Source: Chitinophaga caseinilytica | GTDB taxonomy: Bacteria > Bacteroidota > Bacteroidia > Chitinophagales > Chitinophagaceae | NCBI RefSeq assembly: GCF_038396765.1 | Contig: NZ_CP150096.1 | Span: forward strand, 2,091,001 to 2,155,000 | Direction: 5' to 3' | Length of the DNA: 64,000 nt | Shown here: piece by piece, positions 33,812 to 41,790 of the stretch | Numbering within the stretch: the first letter of the stretch is position 1 | How the letters are laid out: each line of letters begins with the position of its first letter | The notes under the pieces: model-generated | What the model saw: the letters and a program-made list of their open reading frames with translations, nothing else | The model's database searches: none | What the model was told of the DNA's origin: nothing | Made by a program: the position numbers and the translations under genes

Positions 33812-35125
33812 ATGAAAAAATTATTGACATACATCCTGCTGCCTGCATTCGCATTGCTGGCGGCCTGTAATAAGGACGACGATGCGGAAAAGCCGGCAAC
33901 GCCTGCGATCACGGCGGTTTATCCTTCGGCTGGCCTCCCGAATATGATCATCACGATCAAAGGGAAAAATTTCAGTACGGTCCGCGGAGACAATAAAGTA
34001 CAATTCAACGGCAAAGCCGCTATCGTGATAGAAGCGTCGGAAACGGCGCTGCAGGTAGTGACGCCGGCCGATGGCACCACCGGCCCGGTAACCGTTGCCA
34101 CTCCGAAGGGTTCCGCGACCGGCGGCACTTTCACCTATCTTCCCCCGCTGGAAGAATACACGGTAACCACGCTCGCCGGAGATGGAACGGCCGGTTCGGT
34201 GGACGGGCCCATCGCTGGTTCGCTGTTCAAAACGGTGCAGGGCGTAGCGATCGGGGCAGATGGCTCCATCATCGTGACCGACCGTGGCAACAATCGCATC
34301 CGCCGGATCAAGGCGGGCAACGTGACGCCCATCGCAGGCGCTACCACTGCCGGTTACACGGAAGGCACGGGCGCAGCGGCGCGGTTCCGCCTGCCCTGGC
34401 GCGCCGTGGAAGATGCGCAGGGGAACATTTTCGTGGCCGACCGCGATAACCACGCCATCCGCAAGATCACACCGGCGGGCGTTGTGAGCACCGTGGCCGG
34501 AACGGGCACCGCCGGATTCGCGGACGGCCCCGTGGCAACGGCGCAGTTCAACCAGCCGCTGGATATTGTGGTAGATGCGGCCGGGAACCTCTACGTGGCC
34601 GATAACCTGAATCACCGCATCCGGAAGATCGGCGCCGACGGACAGGTAACCACCCTCGCGGGTAACGGTTCCGCCGGTTTCGCGAACGGTACCGGTTTGG
34701 CCGCGCAGTTCCGCAATCCCAGCGGTTTGGAGCTGGACAAAGACGGGAATATCTTGGTGGCAGACAGGTTGAACCATCGCATCCGTAAAGTGACGCAGGC
34801 TGGAGCAACCACCACCGTGGCGGGAGATGGTAACTCCGGTTACCTCGACGGCGATGCTGCCGGCGCGCGCTTCGCCGATCCGTATGGCATTACGGTAGAC
34901 GCGGCGGGCAATATCTTCGTGGCAGACCTGAACAATCACAAGATCAGGAAGGTGTCTGTGGATGGAAAAGTAGTGTCCATCGCAGGAGGGGCGCGCGGTT
35001 TCGCCGACGGGCTCGGTGCGGGCGCGCAGCTCAATTCACCCACCGATGTGTGCGTAGACCGCGACGGCAACGTGTACGTGGCCGACCAGGCAAATCATGC
35101 TATCCGTAAACTGACGAGAAAATAG
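33812..35125 (+). CDS. IPT/TIG plus NHL-repeat surface lipoprotein
   Basis: 437 residues. The lipoprotein signal ends at Cys19, followed by Asp-rich residues that may be a surface-export signal. An IPT/TIG domain comes next (about 30-110), then six NHL beta-propeller repeats, each ending in N-x-x-I-R-K/R-(I/V/L) (for example NNRIRRI, NHAIRKI, NHRIRKV, NHAIRKL). The repeats are also similar at the DNA level. It probably forms a six-bladed propeller that binds glycan or protein at the cell surface, as the SGBP of the second SusCD locus. It lies 18 nt after the glycosidase gene and precedes two terminators. Confidence 0.9.
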   Translation: MKKLLTYILLPAFALLAACNKDDDAEKPATPAITAVYPSAGLPNMIITIKGKNFSTVRGDNKVQFNGKAAIVIEASETALQVVTPADGTTGPVTVATPKGSATGGTFTYLPPLEEYTVTTLAGDGTAGSVDGPIAGSLFKTVQGVAIGADGSIIVTDRGNNRIRRIKAGNVTPIAGATTAGYTEGTGAAARFRLPWRAVEDAQGNIFVADRDNHAIRKITPAGVVSTVAGTGTAGFADGPVATAQFNQPLDIVVDAAGNLYVADNLNHRIRKIGADGQVTTLAGNGSAGFANGTGLAAQFRNPSGLELDKDGNILVADRLNHRIRKVTQAGATTTVAGDGNSGYLDGDAAGARFADPYGITVDAAGNIFVADLNNHKIRKVSVDGKVVSIAGGARGFADGLGAGAQLNSPTDVCVDRDGNVYVADQANHAIRKLTRK

Positions 35126-35151
35126 AACGTTACTGTCTTATCCCTATTTGT

Positions 35152-35223
35152 AACCGCGTGGGCCCAGGTCTGCGCGGTTTCTTTTAACAGCCCCCGGTGC
35201 TTCGCTGCGCCGGGGGCTGTTTT
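35152..35223 (+). terminator. Two tandem intrinsic terminators at the end of the sigma-controlled locus
   Basis: First: AACCGCG-N14-CGCGGTT followed by TCTTTT (35152-35185). Second: AACAGCCCCCGG...CCGGGGGCTGTT followed by TTATTTT (35186-35226), whose 3' part overlaps the stop of the convergent CLC gene. Confidence 0.8.
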
Positions 35224-36616
35224 ATTTTGATGGATCAGAAGTGGTCGGGAAGATAATCGTCTGACAGGATTTTTTCTCCACCAGCGATTTATGGTACACC
35301 GAATATTTGATGTATTTGCGGGTGATGAAGTACGAAATCGCCGTTACGATCATGAGGGGAACGAAGAGTTTGTAGCCCCCTGAAATCTCCGCCAGCAAAA
35401 AGATGGCGGTGAGCGGCGCGTGCATGACGCCGGCCAGCACGCCTGCCATGGCCGTGATGATGAAGTTGGGCGTGTTGAGATGGTACAGTCCGGATGCATT
35501 GACGAGATACGCGAACAGGAATCCGGTGATCCCGCCGGTGATCATCGATGGTGCGAAAACCCCGCCGTTGCCGCCTGCGCACATCGTCAGCGCAGCGCAA
35601 ACGATCTTAAAGGTGATGAGCAATACCGCCATGAGGATGATAGCCCAGACTTCGGAGCTATAGCCCTGCAGCAGTGAATGTGACGTTACCGCGGCGCTGT
35701 TGCCGGCCAGCAATTGCGTGATGGTGGAATAGCCCTCGCCATACAGCGGTGGCAGGAAGAAGATGATGGCACAAAGCGGGATACCCGCCAGCAGCCAGGT
35801 TTTCCAGGTCATCCGGCGCTTATGGAAGTAGCCTTCGATCCATTCCACGGTATGCGTAACATAAACAGATACCATGCCGCAGGCGATGCCGAGGAAGATG
35901 TAGAAGGGTATGGCCTGGATATTCCAGCTTTCGCTGGCGGTGAAAATGAATTTTCCGGGATAGATGAGTTGTGAAACAACGGTGGCCGTGGCGGTGGAAA
36001 TCAGCAGGGGGATGAAAAACGGGATGGTAAAATCGAGCAAAAAGATTTCCAGGACGAAAATGATGCCCGCAAACGGACTGTTAAACACCGCCGCGATGCC
36101 GCTGGCCGTGCCGCAGGCGAGTAGCAGGATGGTATCTTTTGAGGAAAGCCGCAGATCGCGGCCGGTATTGGAGCCAATGGCGGCGCCGGTGGCCACGATG
36201 GGCGCTTCCAGCCCCACGCTGCCCCCGAAGCCCGTTGTGAGCGCGGCCGTGAGGATGTGGCCGTAGGTATGCCTTTTATCGATGCGGCCCTTGTTCCCGA
36301 CGATGTTCTGGATGATGAACCCGATCCCCCGGCTCAGGCGCCCCTGGAAAAACCGGGTGAGCACCAGCAGGGAAAGGCCCGTCCCGATCAGCGGGAAAAT
36401 CGCGGACAGCCAGTTGCTCCCCATCCAGTCGTTCATCGCCTCGGCCCTGTGCTCGAAAAACGCTACTGACACCTTCAGCACAACGGCGGCCAGGGCCGCT
36501 ATCACGCCAACGATGAAGCTGATAAGGATTAAAAAATTGCGGTGGGAAGTGTATTTCGTTCTTAAATTTCCCAGTTTGACCAAAAGCCTGTAGTACTTGT
36601 TTCCGGTGCCTTCCAT
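35222..36616 (-). CDS. CLC-family chloride channel/transporter with atypical filter motifs
   Basis: 464 residues, with about ten hydrophobic helices. It shows CLC landmarks: the gating-glutamate region reads GFGGSVGLEAPIVATG (canonical: GxxGREGP), and the late filter motif reads GGNGGVFAPSM (canonical GGxFxP). Where ClC-ec1 has GSGIP, the sequence is LSRGIGF, so both the pore Ser and Pro are replaced. There is no C-terminal CBS pair. It would move Cl- or another anion, with or without proton exchange. It is a single gene, convergent with the NHL locus. Confidence 0.85.
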   Translation of the reverse strand: MEGTGNKYYRLLVKLGNLRTKYTSHRNFLILISFIVGVIAALAAVVLKVSVAFFEHRAEAMNDWMGSNWLSAIFPLIGTGLSLLVLTRFFQGRLSRGIGFIIQNIVGNKGRIDKRHTYGHILTAALTTGFGGSVGLEAPIVATGAAIGSNTGRDLRLSSKDTILLLACGTASGIAAVFNSPFAGIIFVLEIFLLDFTIPFFIPLLISTATATVVSQLIYPGKFIFTASESWNIQAIPFYIFLGIACGMVSVYVTHTVEWIEGYFHKRRMTWKTWLLAGIPLCAIIFFLPPLYGEGYSTITQLLAGNSAAVTSHSLLQGYSSEVWAIILMAVLLITFKIVCAALTMCAGGNGGVFAPSMITGGITGFLFAYLVNASGLYHLNTPNFIITAMAGVLAGVMHAPLTAIFLLAEISGGYKLFVPLMIVTAISYFITRKYIKYSVYHKSLVEKKSCQTIIFPTTSDPSK

Positions 36617-36647
36617 GCGGCTAAATTAAGGAAACCGGGAAGAATCG

Positions 36648-37748
36648 TCATTTTGAGGTCCGGAATTCGACTTTTTCGACGATAACACCGAGCTTTTTGA
36701 CGCCCCCGGCATCCGACCGGAAGGTTTTTTCGCCGGTAAACTGGTCATAGAGTTTGGGATCGCCGGTATTGAGCGCCTTGAACAGCAGGTTCACGCCCTT
36801 TTTATCGAGCTGCCCGCCCTCGAAGCTGTCCACCGTTCCTCCGTTCGTCCATTCAAAACCATTGATTTTGAACCCTCTGCCGTTCACTTTCTGTACTTTC
36901 TCGATCGGGTCGCCCGGTTTGATGCCGAAAGGCGCGCGCCATTTCGCGTTTTCTCCCGCGAAAGTGATGGTTTTGGTGGAGTCTTTATAGAATACCACCG
37001 CCATTTCGTTTTCCGTGTCCGGGTATACGACCCATGCCTTACCGGCATCGTTCCCGTCGAAATCGGTGGCGTCGCGGAGCTCAACGTTCCCCTTGCCGTA
37101 AAGGTCCAGCAGCTGGTCGGGCTTGGTCATGCCGAAAACTAGGCGGACGTCCCAGTTCCGCGTATCCGCCGATTCGATGCCGGCGGCCGTGGTATTGATG
37201 GTTGCCGGAGCGGATGTGGTAGCAGGCTGCTGGCCGGATGTGGCGTTGGCAGGGGCGGGCCCGTCCAGCGCAGCGGTGGAAGCTTGGTTGGTATTGGCCG
37301 GCGGCGCCACCATGAGGGTAATGGCCTTGGGGATCGCGTTGGCTTTGTAGAGCGCGGCTTTCTCGTCGGTCAGCTCCTTGGCTTCGTTCTTATATTTATT
37401 AACGGTGTAGGTTGCTACGGGAAAAACGTTGCTGCTGTTGATGTTCATCGCTTTGAGGTTGGCGATGAAGGTCTGCCGGTTGCAATCGCTGTACTGGTAC
37501 AGGAATTTCAGCGCGGCGTCCAGGGTGGCGGGGTCTTTCTTCAGGTCTTGCATGGTTTTGTCCACTTCCAGCCCGCCCGCGCCCGACCGGCTCATCTGTT
37601 CCGTTACGAATACCAGCGCAGGATCGTTGAGTTTCAGGAAAGTAGCGGCCATTTTGGTCGAAATATCGTCTATGGCGGATTCCGTCAGCTTCTGGGCGGA
37701 GGCGGCAAGGGGGAGGGCGAGTACGAGCAGTATGAAAAACCGTTTCAT
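36648..37748 (-). CDS. Exported protein of unknown function
   Basis: 366 residues from the ATG at 37748, chosen because it gives a clean signal peptide (about 1-19). The N-terminal part (about 20-150) is helical, an Ala/Pro/Thr-rich linker spans roughly 155-205, and the C-terminal domain (about 210-366) is mixed alpha/beta. I do not recognise a family. The CLC gene lies 31 nt beyond its 3' end on the same strand; cotranscription is possible. Confidence 0.7.
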   Translation of the reverse strand: MKRFFILLVLALPLAASAQKLTESAIDDISTKMAATFLKLNDPALVFVTEQMSRSGAGGLEVDKTMQDLKKDPATLDAALKFLYQYSDCNRQTFIANLKAMNINSSNVFPVATYTVNKYKNEAKELTDEKAALYKANAIPKAITLMVAPPANTNQASTAALDGPAPANATSGQQPATTSAPATINTTAAGIESADTRNWDVRLVFGMTKPDQLLDLYGKGNVELRDATDFDGNDAGKAWVVYPDTENEMAVVFYKDSTKTITFAGENAKWRAPFGIKPGDPIEKVQKVNGRGFKINGFEWTNGGTVDSFEGGQLDKKGVNLLFKALNTGDPKLYDQFTGEKTFRSDAGGVKKLGVIVEKVEFRTSK

Positions 37749-37931
37749 GCAGGTAAGTTTATGGGCTGTGCGTGTATAACGCATATCATTGTCACTAAAT
37801 TATGGAAATATCCCTATCCCAGCGCAAAATACATGCCCGCGATTTTTCCCGGATGCGTAAATCAATTTTCCGATCCGATCATCCCCCCGATCTTTCCCAC
37901 CCTAATTTTATGCCTTCAAAACAAGAAGCCC

Positions 37932-38648
37932 ATGTTACTCCGTTTTACTTGTACGCTGGCCCTGATGGTGATGACCACCATTCATACTTTCGGCCATGCG
38001 CTTTGGATAGAGACCAGCCCGGTCGGTAAAAAAGGCCAGGCTCAGGAAGTGAGGGTGTTCTGGGGCGAATTCGCCGATAAAGACATCTCGCCGCTGGACA
38101 AATGGTTCTCCGATACCAAATCTTATTCCCTCTCCGTGGTAATGCCCGACGGTAAAGTGGTGCCGCTGCAAAGCGCGCCCGGCAAAGATCACTACAAGGC
38201 GTTCTTCACGCCTGAAAAAGACGGTGTATATACCGTTGTGATGAAACACATCGTGAAAGATCTCTATCACGGCAGCCGCCTGGATTATCATTCCAGCGCC
38301 GTGGTACGCGTTGGCGCAGCCGCCGCCATCGATCCCGCCGCCAATCAGAACGTACTGAGCGTTCATACCGCGCCCGATGCTTCGCTTAAAGTGGGACAAA
38401 GTATTGATTTCTATACGCTTAAGAATCTCAAACCCGCCGGTGGACAGGAAGTCGAAGTATTCGCGCCGAACGGCTGGGGCAAGAAATTCTGGGCAGACAG
38501 CACCGGCAAATCTTCCTTCACCCCGCTCTGGCCCGGCCGCTATATGGTAGAAGTGGCCGGCACGGCGGAAGAAAAAGGCGACCATAACGGCAAGCCTTAC
38601 GAAAAGATCTGGCGTTGCGCCACCTATTGCATCGAAGTCACTAAATAA
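37932..38648 (+). CDS. Exported DUF4198-type protein
   Basis: 238 residues from the ATG at 37932, with a signal peptide of about 22 residues. The mature part starts with HALWIETSP and continues with VRVFWGEFADKD, beta-rich repeats and a final IWRCATYCIEV. This is the DUF4198 (CbiK/NikK-like periplasmic) pattern, in which the N-terminal histidine follows signal cleavage; some relatives handle Ni/Co. A longer in-frame extension upstream runs antisense through the previous gene and is not real. It ends with its own terminator. Confidence 0.82.
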   Translation: MLLRFTCTLALMVMTTIHTFGHALWIETSPVGKKGQAQEVRVFWGEFADKDISPLDKWFSDTKSYSLSVVMPDGKVVPLQSAPGKDHYKAFFTPEKDGVYTVVMKHIVKDLYHGSRLDYHSSAVVRVGAAAAIDPAANQNVLSVHTAPDASLKVGQSIDFYTLKNLKPAGGQEVEVFAPNGWGKKFWADSTGKSSFTPLWPGRYMVEVAGTAEEKGDHNGKPYEKIWRCATYCIEVTK

Positions 38649-38685
38649 TTCAGGAGCGTCGTACAGATTCCATGTTTGTGCCCCA

Positions 38686-38718
38686 AACCTCCCGGTCCCA
38701 CGTCCGGGAGGTTTTTTT
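38686..38718 (+). terminator. Intrinsic terminator after the DUF4198 gene
   Basis: CCTCCCGG-N5-CCGGGAGG followed by TTTTTTT. Confidence 0.85.
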
Positions 38719-38719
38719 A

Positions 38720-38758
38720 TGGGAAAATGAAACGCCGGAACTGAGCGGTCCCGGCGTT
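38720..38758 (-). terminator. Intrinsic terminator of the GH88/GH105 gene
   Basis: AACGCCGG-N12-CCGGCGTT, an 8-bp perfect stem. Read on the minus strand it is followed by GTTTCATTTTC. Confidence 0.65.
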
Positions 38759-38782
38759 GAGCGTTGGTATTCTGGATATGGA

Positions 38783-39916
38783 TCAGGGCCGCAGCAGCGC
38801 CGTGGCGCACCACAGCAGGGGAGCCTGCCCGTGGAGATCGCCGGTGAGGCGCTTGCGGTCGAGATAATATTGATGATCGTTTTTCATGTTCGTGCCTTCG
38901 CAAACGTTACGGATGTCGGAATTTTCGTCGAGGTACGTGATGAGCGACAGCCAGGCCTTCCTGGCGGCAGGGCCATACGTTTTGGCGTCGAGCCAGCCGT
39001 TTTTGACGCCGGAGATCATGGCGAAAGCGAACATTCCCGTGCAGGAGGTTTCTTTCCACGACTGCGGATCGTCTATCAATTGATGCCACATCCCGTCGTC
39101 TGCCTGGTATTTCAGCAGCGAAGCCATCATGGTCTGGTAGGCTTTCAGGATGCGTGGACGGTTGGGATTGTCTTTCGGGACAGACCGCAGCAGTTCGGAC
39201 ATGCCCGCGGCCATCCAGCCATTGCCGCGGCCCCAGAAGAAAGGCGCGGAAGGGGCGTGGTAAAAAAGGCCGTTGGGCTGCTGGAGCGAATCGAGGTACA
39301 GGATCATTTCGTTGGCCGCCCGGTCGATGTAGCTACGGTCGCCCGTGGCGCGGGTGGCCTGCGATTGCACTGCGGTGATCATGAACATATCGTCGATCCA
39401 GAGGCGCGTTTGCCAGGTGTAGCCCTGGTCGTAGAAACGGTGGCTGGCGGGAACGACGCGTTTCCCTTCGGGCGGGCCCCATTGTTTATCGGCGATGCCT
39501 TTCCCCAGCCGGAGGTAGCGGTCTTCTTTCGTTTGGAGGTACAGCTCCAGGGGAACGCAGCCGAAAACGGTGTAATCTACGTGGTCGGGAATGGGGATGA
39601 GCGTGTCGCGCGCGCCGAAAAGCGGTTCGAAGCGGTCTTTCAGTTGCTGGCGGAGCGGGCTGTCGCCCGTTACCTGCGCAAAAGTGAGCGCGCCGTACCA
39701 GGTGCAGGTTTCCGGGTAGGTGATGACCCGGGGCGGAACGGGCCGGCCGAAATTGGTATGCGGCGAAGCCACGAAGCGCGCCGCCACTTTGCGGCCGATT
39801 TCTTCCGGCGTGGCGCCGGGAGGGAAGTTGCGCAGCGCATTTTTGCCCGACTGCGCGGAAAGGGCGGCGGGCAGCAGGAGCAATGCCGCGCAGGCCTGCA
39901 GGAATCCAGTTTTCAT
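38783..39916 (-). CDS. Exported GH88/GH105-type unsaturated glycuronyl hydrolase
   Basis: 377 residues with a signal peptide of about 22. The (alpha/alpha)6 barrel signatures of the GH88/GH105 group are present: YTWQTRLWIDDMFM (catalytic Asp candidates D175/D176) and APFFWGRGNGWMAAG, plus YQADDGMWHQLIDD near the C-terminus. Members hydrate the 4,5-unsaturated uronic acid left by polysaccharide lyases acting on rhamnogalacturonan, ulvan or glycosaminoglycans. There is no lyase or SusCD next to it. A perfect LacI-type palindrome lies 31 nt before the start codon and probably controls it. Confidence 0.87.
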   Translation of the reverse strand: MKTGFLQACAALLLLPAALSAQSGKNALRNFPPGATPEEIGRKVAARFVASPHTNFGRPVPPRVITYPETCTWYGALTFAQVTGDSPLRQQLKDRFEPLFGARDTLIPIPDHVDYTVFGCVPLELYLQTKEDRYLRLGKGIADKQWGPPEGKRVVPASHRFYDQGYTWQTRLWIDDMFMITAVQSQATRATGDRSYIDRAANEMILYLDSLQQPNGLFYHAPSAPFFWGRGNGWMAAGMSELLRSVPKDNPNRPRILKAYQTMMASLLKYQADDGMWHQLIDDPQSWKETSCTGMFAFAMISGVKNGWLDAKTYGPAARKAWLSLITYLDENSDIRNVCEGTNMKNDHQYYLDRKRLTGDLHGQAPLLWCATALLRP

Positions 39917-39946
39917 AACATGCGGAATTTGAATACCGCTAATTTA

Positions 39947-39960
39947 TGCAAACGTTTGCA
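39947..39960. promoter_or_regulatory. Perfect LacI-family operator-like palindrome
   Basis: TGCAAACGTTTGCA, a 14-bp perfect palindrome with the central CG and GCAA/TTGC arms typical of LacI/PurR-type operators. It lies 31-44 nt upstream of the GH88/GH105 start. No LacI-type gene is in the window. Confidence 0.65.
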
Positions 39961-40041
39961 AAATGGCAAGCTTGACTTGCGTAGAACTACGCTTTTTCCC
40001 GAATCAGCAGTTTCACTCGTGTTTTTCTTGCCGGCGGGGCC

Positions 40042-40132
40042 TACTTTTGTAATCGCTAGTCTGATAACTACTGTTTGTTTTCCCCTAATCCCCTCTGCGA
40101 AAGCGCATCTCCCCCGGATGTGCTTTCTTTTT
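40042..40132 (+). ncRNA. Candidate small RNA upstream of tetR
   Basis: A perfect -7 element TACTTTTG (40042-40049) is followed about 50 nt later by the hairpin GAAAGCGCAT-CTCCCCCGG-ATGTGCTTTC (40099-40127) and a T-run (40128-40132). This predicts a transcript of about 75-80 nt with a C-rich apical loop. No good open frame lies within it, and no clear -33 element was found. It could instead be an attenuated leader of tetR, although tetR has its own promoter at 40141. Confidence 0.35.
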
Positions 40133-40140
40133 AAAATAAA

Positions 40141-40171
40141 TTTGACCGTACGGTACAAAATACTATCTTTG
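40141..40171 (+). promoter_or_regulatory. tetR promoter overlapping an operator-like palindrome
   Basis: -33 TTTG (40141-40144), 19-nt spacer, -7 TATCTTTG (40164-40171): a textbook Bacteroidota promoter. TTTGACC-N5-GTACAAAAT (40141-40161), with palindromic centre ACCGTACGGT, overlaps it. The same arms recur upstream of the alpha/beta-hydrolase gene. Confidence 0.7.
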
Positions 40172-40192
40172 TCACGTAAAGCAATTGAGCAC

Positions 40193-40777
40193 ATGGCAGG
40201 AAGGCACAAGGAATTCGATGAGGAAACGGCGCTGAACGCAGCCACGGAAGTATTCTGGTCGCAAGGCTACGAATCCGCCTCGATGGAGGATCTCCTCACC
40301 GCGATGGACATCAACAAGGGCAGCATGTACAACACCTTCGGGAACAAACGCGAACTGTTCGTCCGCGTGCTCGACCGGTTCTTCAAATACGCGGTGAACG
40401 ACATGACGCAGAAGTTCGAAGCGCACGACAATCCCATCGAAGGCATCCGCGACATCTTCCGCATGGTAACCCGGCCGGTAGACCTGAAAGACCATGCCAA
40501 AGGCTGCTTCCTTGTCAACACCCTGGGCGAAATGTGCGGGATGGACGAAGAACTGGCCACCATGGCCCGCAACAAACTCTTCGAGTTGGAAGCCATCTAC
40601 CTCAAATACCTCCGCAAAGGCGTGAAGAACGGGCAGGTCCGCAAGGAAGTTTCGCCCGAACTGATGGCCCGGTTCCTGACCAACATGTGGAACGGCATGA
40701 GCATCTCCCGCAGGATGTACAACCGGAAAGCGCTGGAAGACCTGGTAGACATGCAACTGTCGCTCATCGCCCCCTGA
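40193..40777 (+). CDS. TetR-family transcriptional repressor
   Basis: 194 residues from the ATG at 40193. The N-terminal TetR helix-turn-helix (about 8-55, ASMEDLLTAMDINKGSMYNT, then FGNKRELFVRVL) precedes an all-helical ligand domain that includes KGCFLVNTLGEM, the NemR/AcrR-like C-terminal-domain phrase. Its promoter overlaps an operator-like palindrome, so it is probably autorepressed, and the same motif precedes the hydrolase gene downstream. The gene has its own terminator. The ligand is unknown; electrophiles or xenobiotics are typical for this subgroup. Confidence 0.9.
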   Translation: MAGRHKEFDEETALNAATEVFWSQGYESASMEDLLTAMDINKGSMYNTFGNKRELFVRVLDRFFKYAVNDMTQKFEAHDNPIEGIRDIFRMVTRPVDLKDHAKGCFLVNTLGEMCGMDEELATMARNKLFELEAIYLKYLRKGVKNGQVRKEVSPELMARFLTNMWNGMSISRRMYNRKALEDLVDMQLSLIAP

Positions 40778-40789
40778 AAAAATAATGCA

Positions 40790-40812
40790 CGGCATGCAAA
40801 TGCCGTTTTTTT
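40790..40812 (+). terminator. Intrinsic terminator after tetR
   Basis: CGGCAT-GCAA-ATGCCG followed by TTTTTTT. Confidence 0.85.
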
Positions 40813-40822
40813 ATCACCAATA

Positions 40823-40843
40823 TTTGACCATTTAGTACAAAAT
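40823..40843 (+). promoter_or_regulatory. TetR operator-like site before the hydrolase gene
   Basis: TTTGACC-N5-GTACAAAAT. It has the same arms and spacing as the site in the tetR promoter and ends 15 nt before the hydrolase ATG. Confidence 0.6.
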
Positions 40844-40858
40844 TAAAATCCGTATTTT

Positions 40859-41740
40859 ATGACACATCACCACACCGTTAACATCAACGGACAGGACATC
40901 TTTTACCGTGAAGCCGGCGATCGCCGCAATCCCGCCATCGTACTGCTGCACGGGTTTCCCACCTCTTCCTTCATGTTCCGCAACCTCATTCCCGCGCTGG
41001 AAGACAAGTATTACCTCGTGGCGCCCGACTTCCCGGGGTTCGGGCAGAGCAGCATGCCGGCCGTTCACGAATACGCCTATACGTTTGATAACCTTTCGCA
41101 TACCATCGACGCGTTCCTCGGCGCCATCGGGCTGGAAAAATATTCGCTGTACGTGATGGATTACGGCGCACCGGTCGGTTTCCGCATCGCCGCGCGGCAT
41201 CCCGAAAAAGTGGAAGGATTGATCGTGCAGAACGGGAATGCGTATGTGGAAGGGATGGAAGACGGCTTCTGGGCGCCGATCAAAAAATACTGGACGAGCC
41301 CGGAAGACCCTGCCTCCATCGCAGGCGCCTCGGTGATGACGGCGCCCGCATCCACCCGCTGGCAGTACGAAGACGGCGTGAAAGACCTTTCGCTCGTGAG
41401 CCCCGACACCTGGACGCACGACCAGGCGCTGCTCGACCGCCCCGGCAATGGCGACATCCAGCTGGCCCTGTTCTTCGATTACCAGAACAACCCGCCCCTG
41501 TACCCCGGATGGCAGGCGTACTTCCGGACCTGGCAACCGCCCGCGCTGGTGGTGTGGGGGAAAAACGACCAGATTTTCGTGGAATCCGGCGCCCATCCCT
41601 ACAAGCGCGACCTGCAAAACGTTGATTTCCACCTGCTGGATACGGGCCATTTTGCGCTGGAAACCCACCTTCCGCAGATCGCCACGCTCATCGATCGGTT
41701 TATGGAGCGGGAAGTGGCGCCGAAATACAATCGGGCCTGA
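40859..41740 (+). CDS. Alpha/beta hydrolase, haloalkane-dehalogenase/epoxide-hydrolase type
   Basis: 293 residues. The oxyanion motif is HGFPTSS. The nucleophile elbow VMDYGAPVG holds Asp101 instead of Ser, pointing to the dehalogenase/epoxide-hydrolase branch. Acid D237 (GKNDQIF) and base H264 (DTGHFALE) complete the triad. It is cytoplasmic. The mRNA leader must be very short, since the TetR-type operator ends 15 nt before the ATG. As the likely target of the adjacent TetR, it probably detoxifies the compound that the repressor senses. Confidence 0.88.
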   Translation: MTHHHTVNINGQDIFYREAGDRRNPAIVLLHGFPTSSFMFRNLIPALEDKYYLVAPDFPGFGQSSMPAVHEYAYTFDNLSHTIDAFLGAIGLEKYSLYVMDYGAPVGFRIAARHPEKVEGLIVQNGNAYVEGMEDGFWAPIKKYWTSPEDPASIAGASVMTAPASTRWQYEDGVKDLSLVSPDTWTHDQALLDRPGNGDIQLALFFDYQNNPPLYPGWQAYFRTWQPPALVVWGKNDQIFVESGAHPYKRDLQNVDFHLLDTGHFALETHLPQIATLIDRFMEREVAPKYNRA

Positions 41741-41790
41741 AAATTGAAGAATGGGTGCGTATATTTATCGGCAAACCTTATCGATCTACC

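Noticed and set aside
37284..37931. In-frame extension of the DUF4198 gene upstream of 37932
   Set aside because: It runs antisense through the adjacent exported-protein gene; a clean signal peptide begins at 37932.
38672..40192. In-frame extension of the TetR gene upstream of 40193
   Set aside because: It is antisense to the GH88/GH105 gene and crosses the terminator-like hairpin, the operator and the promoter; the TetR fold starts at 40193.
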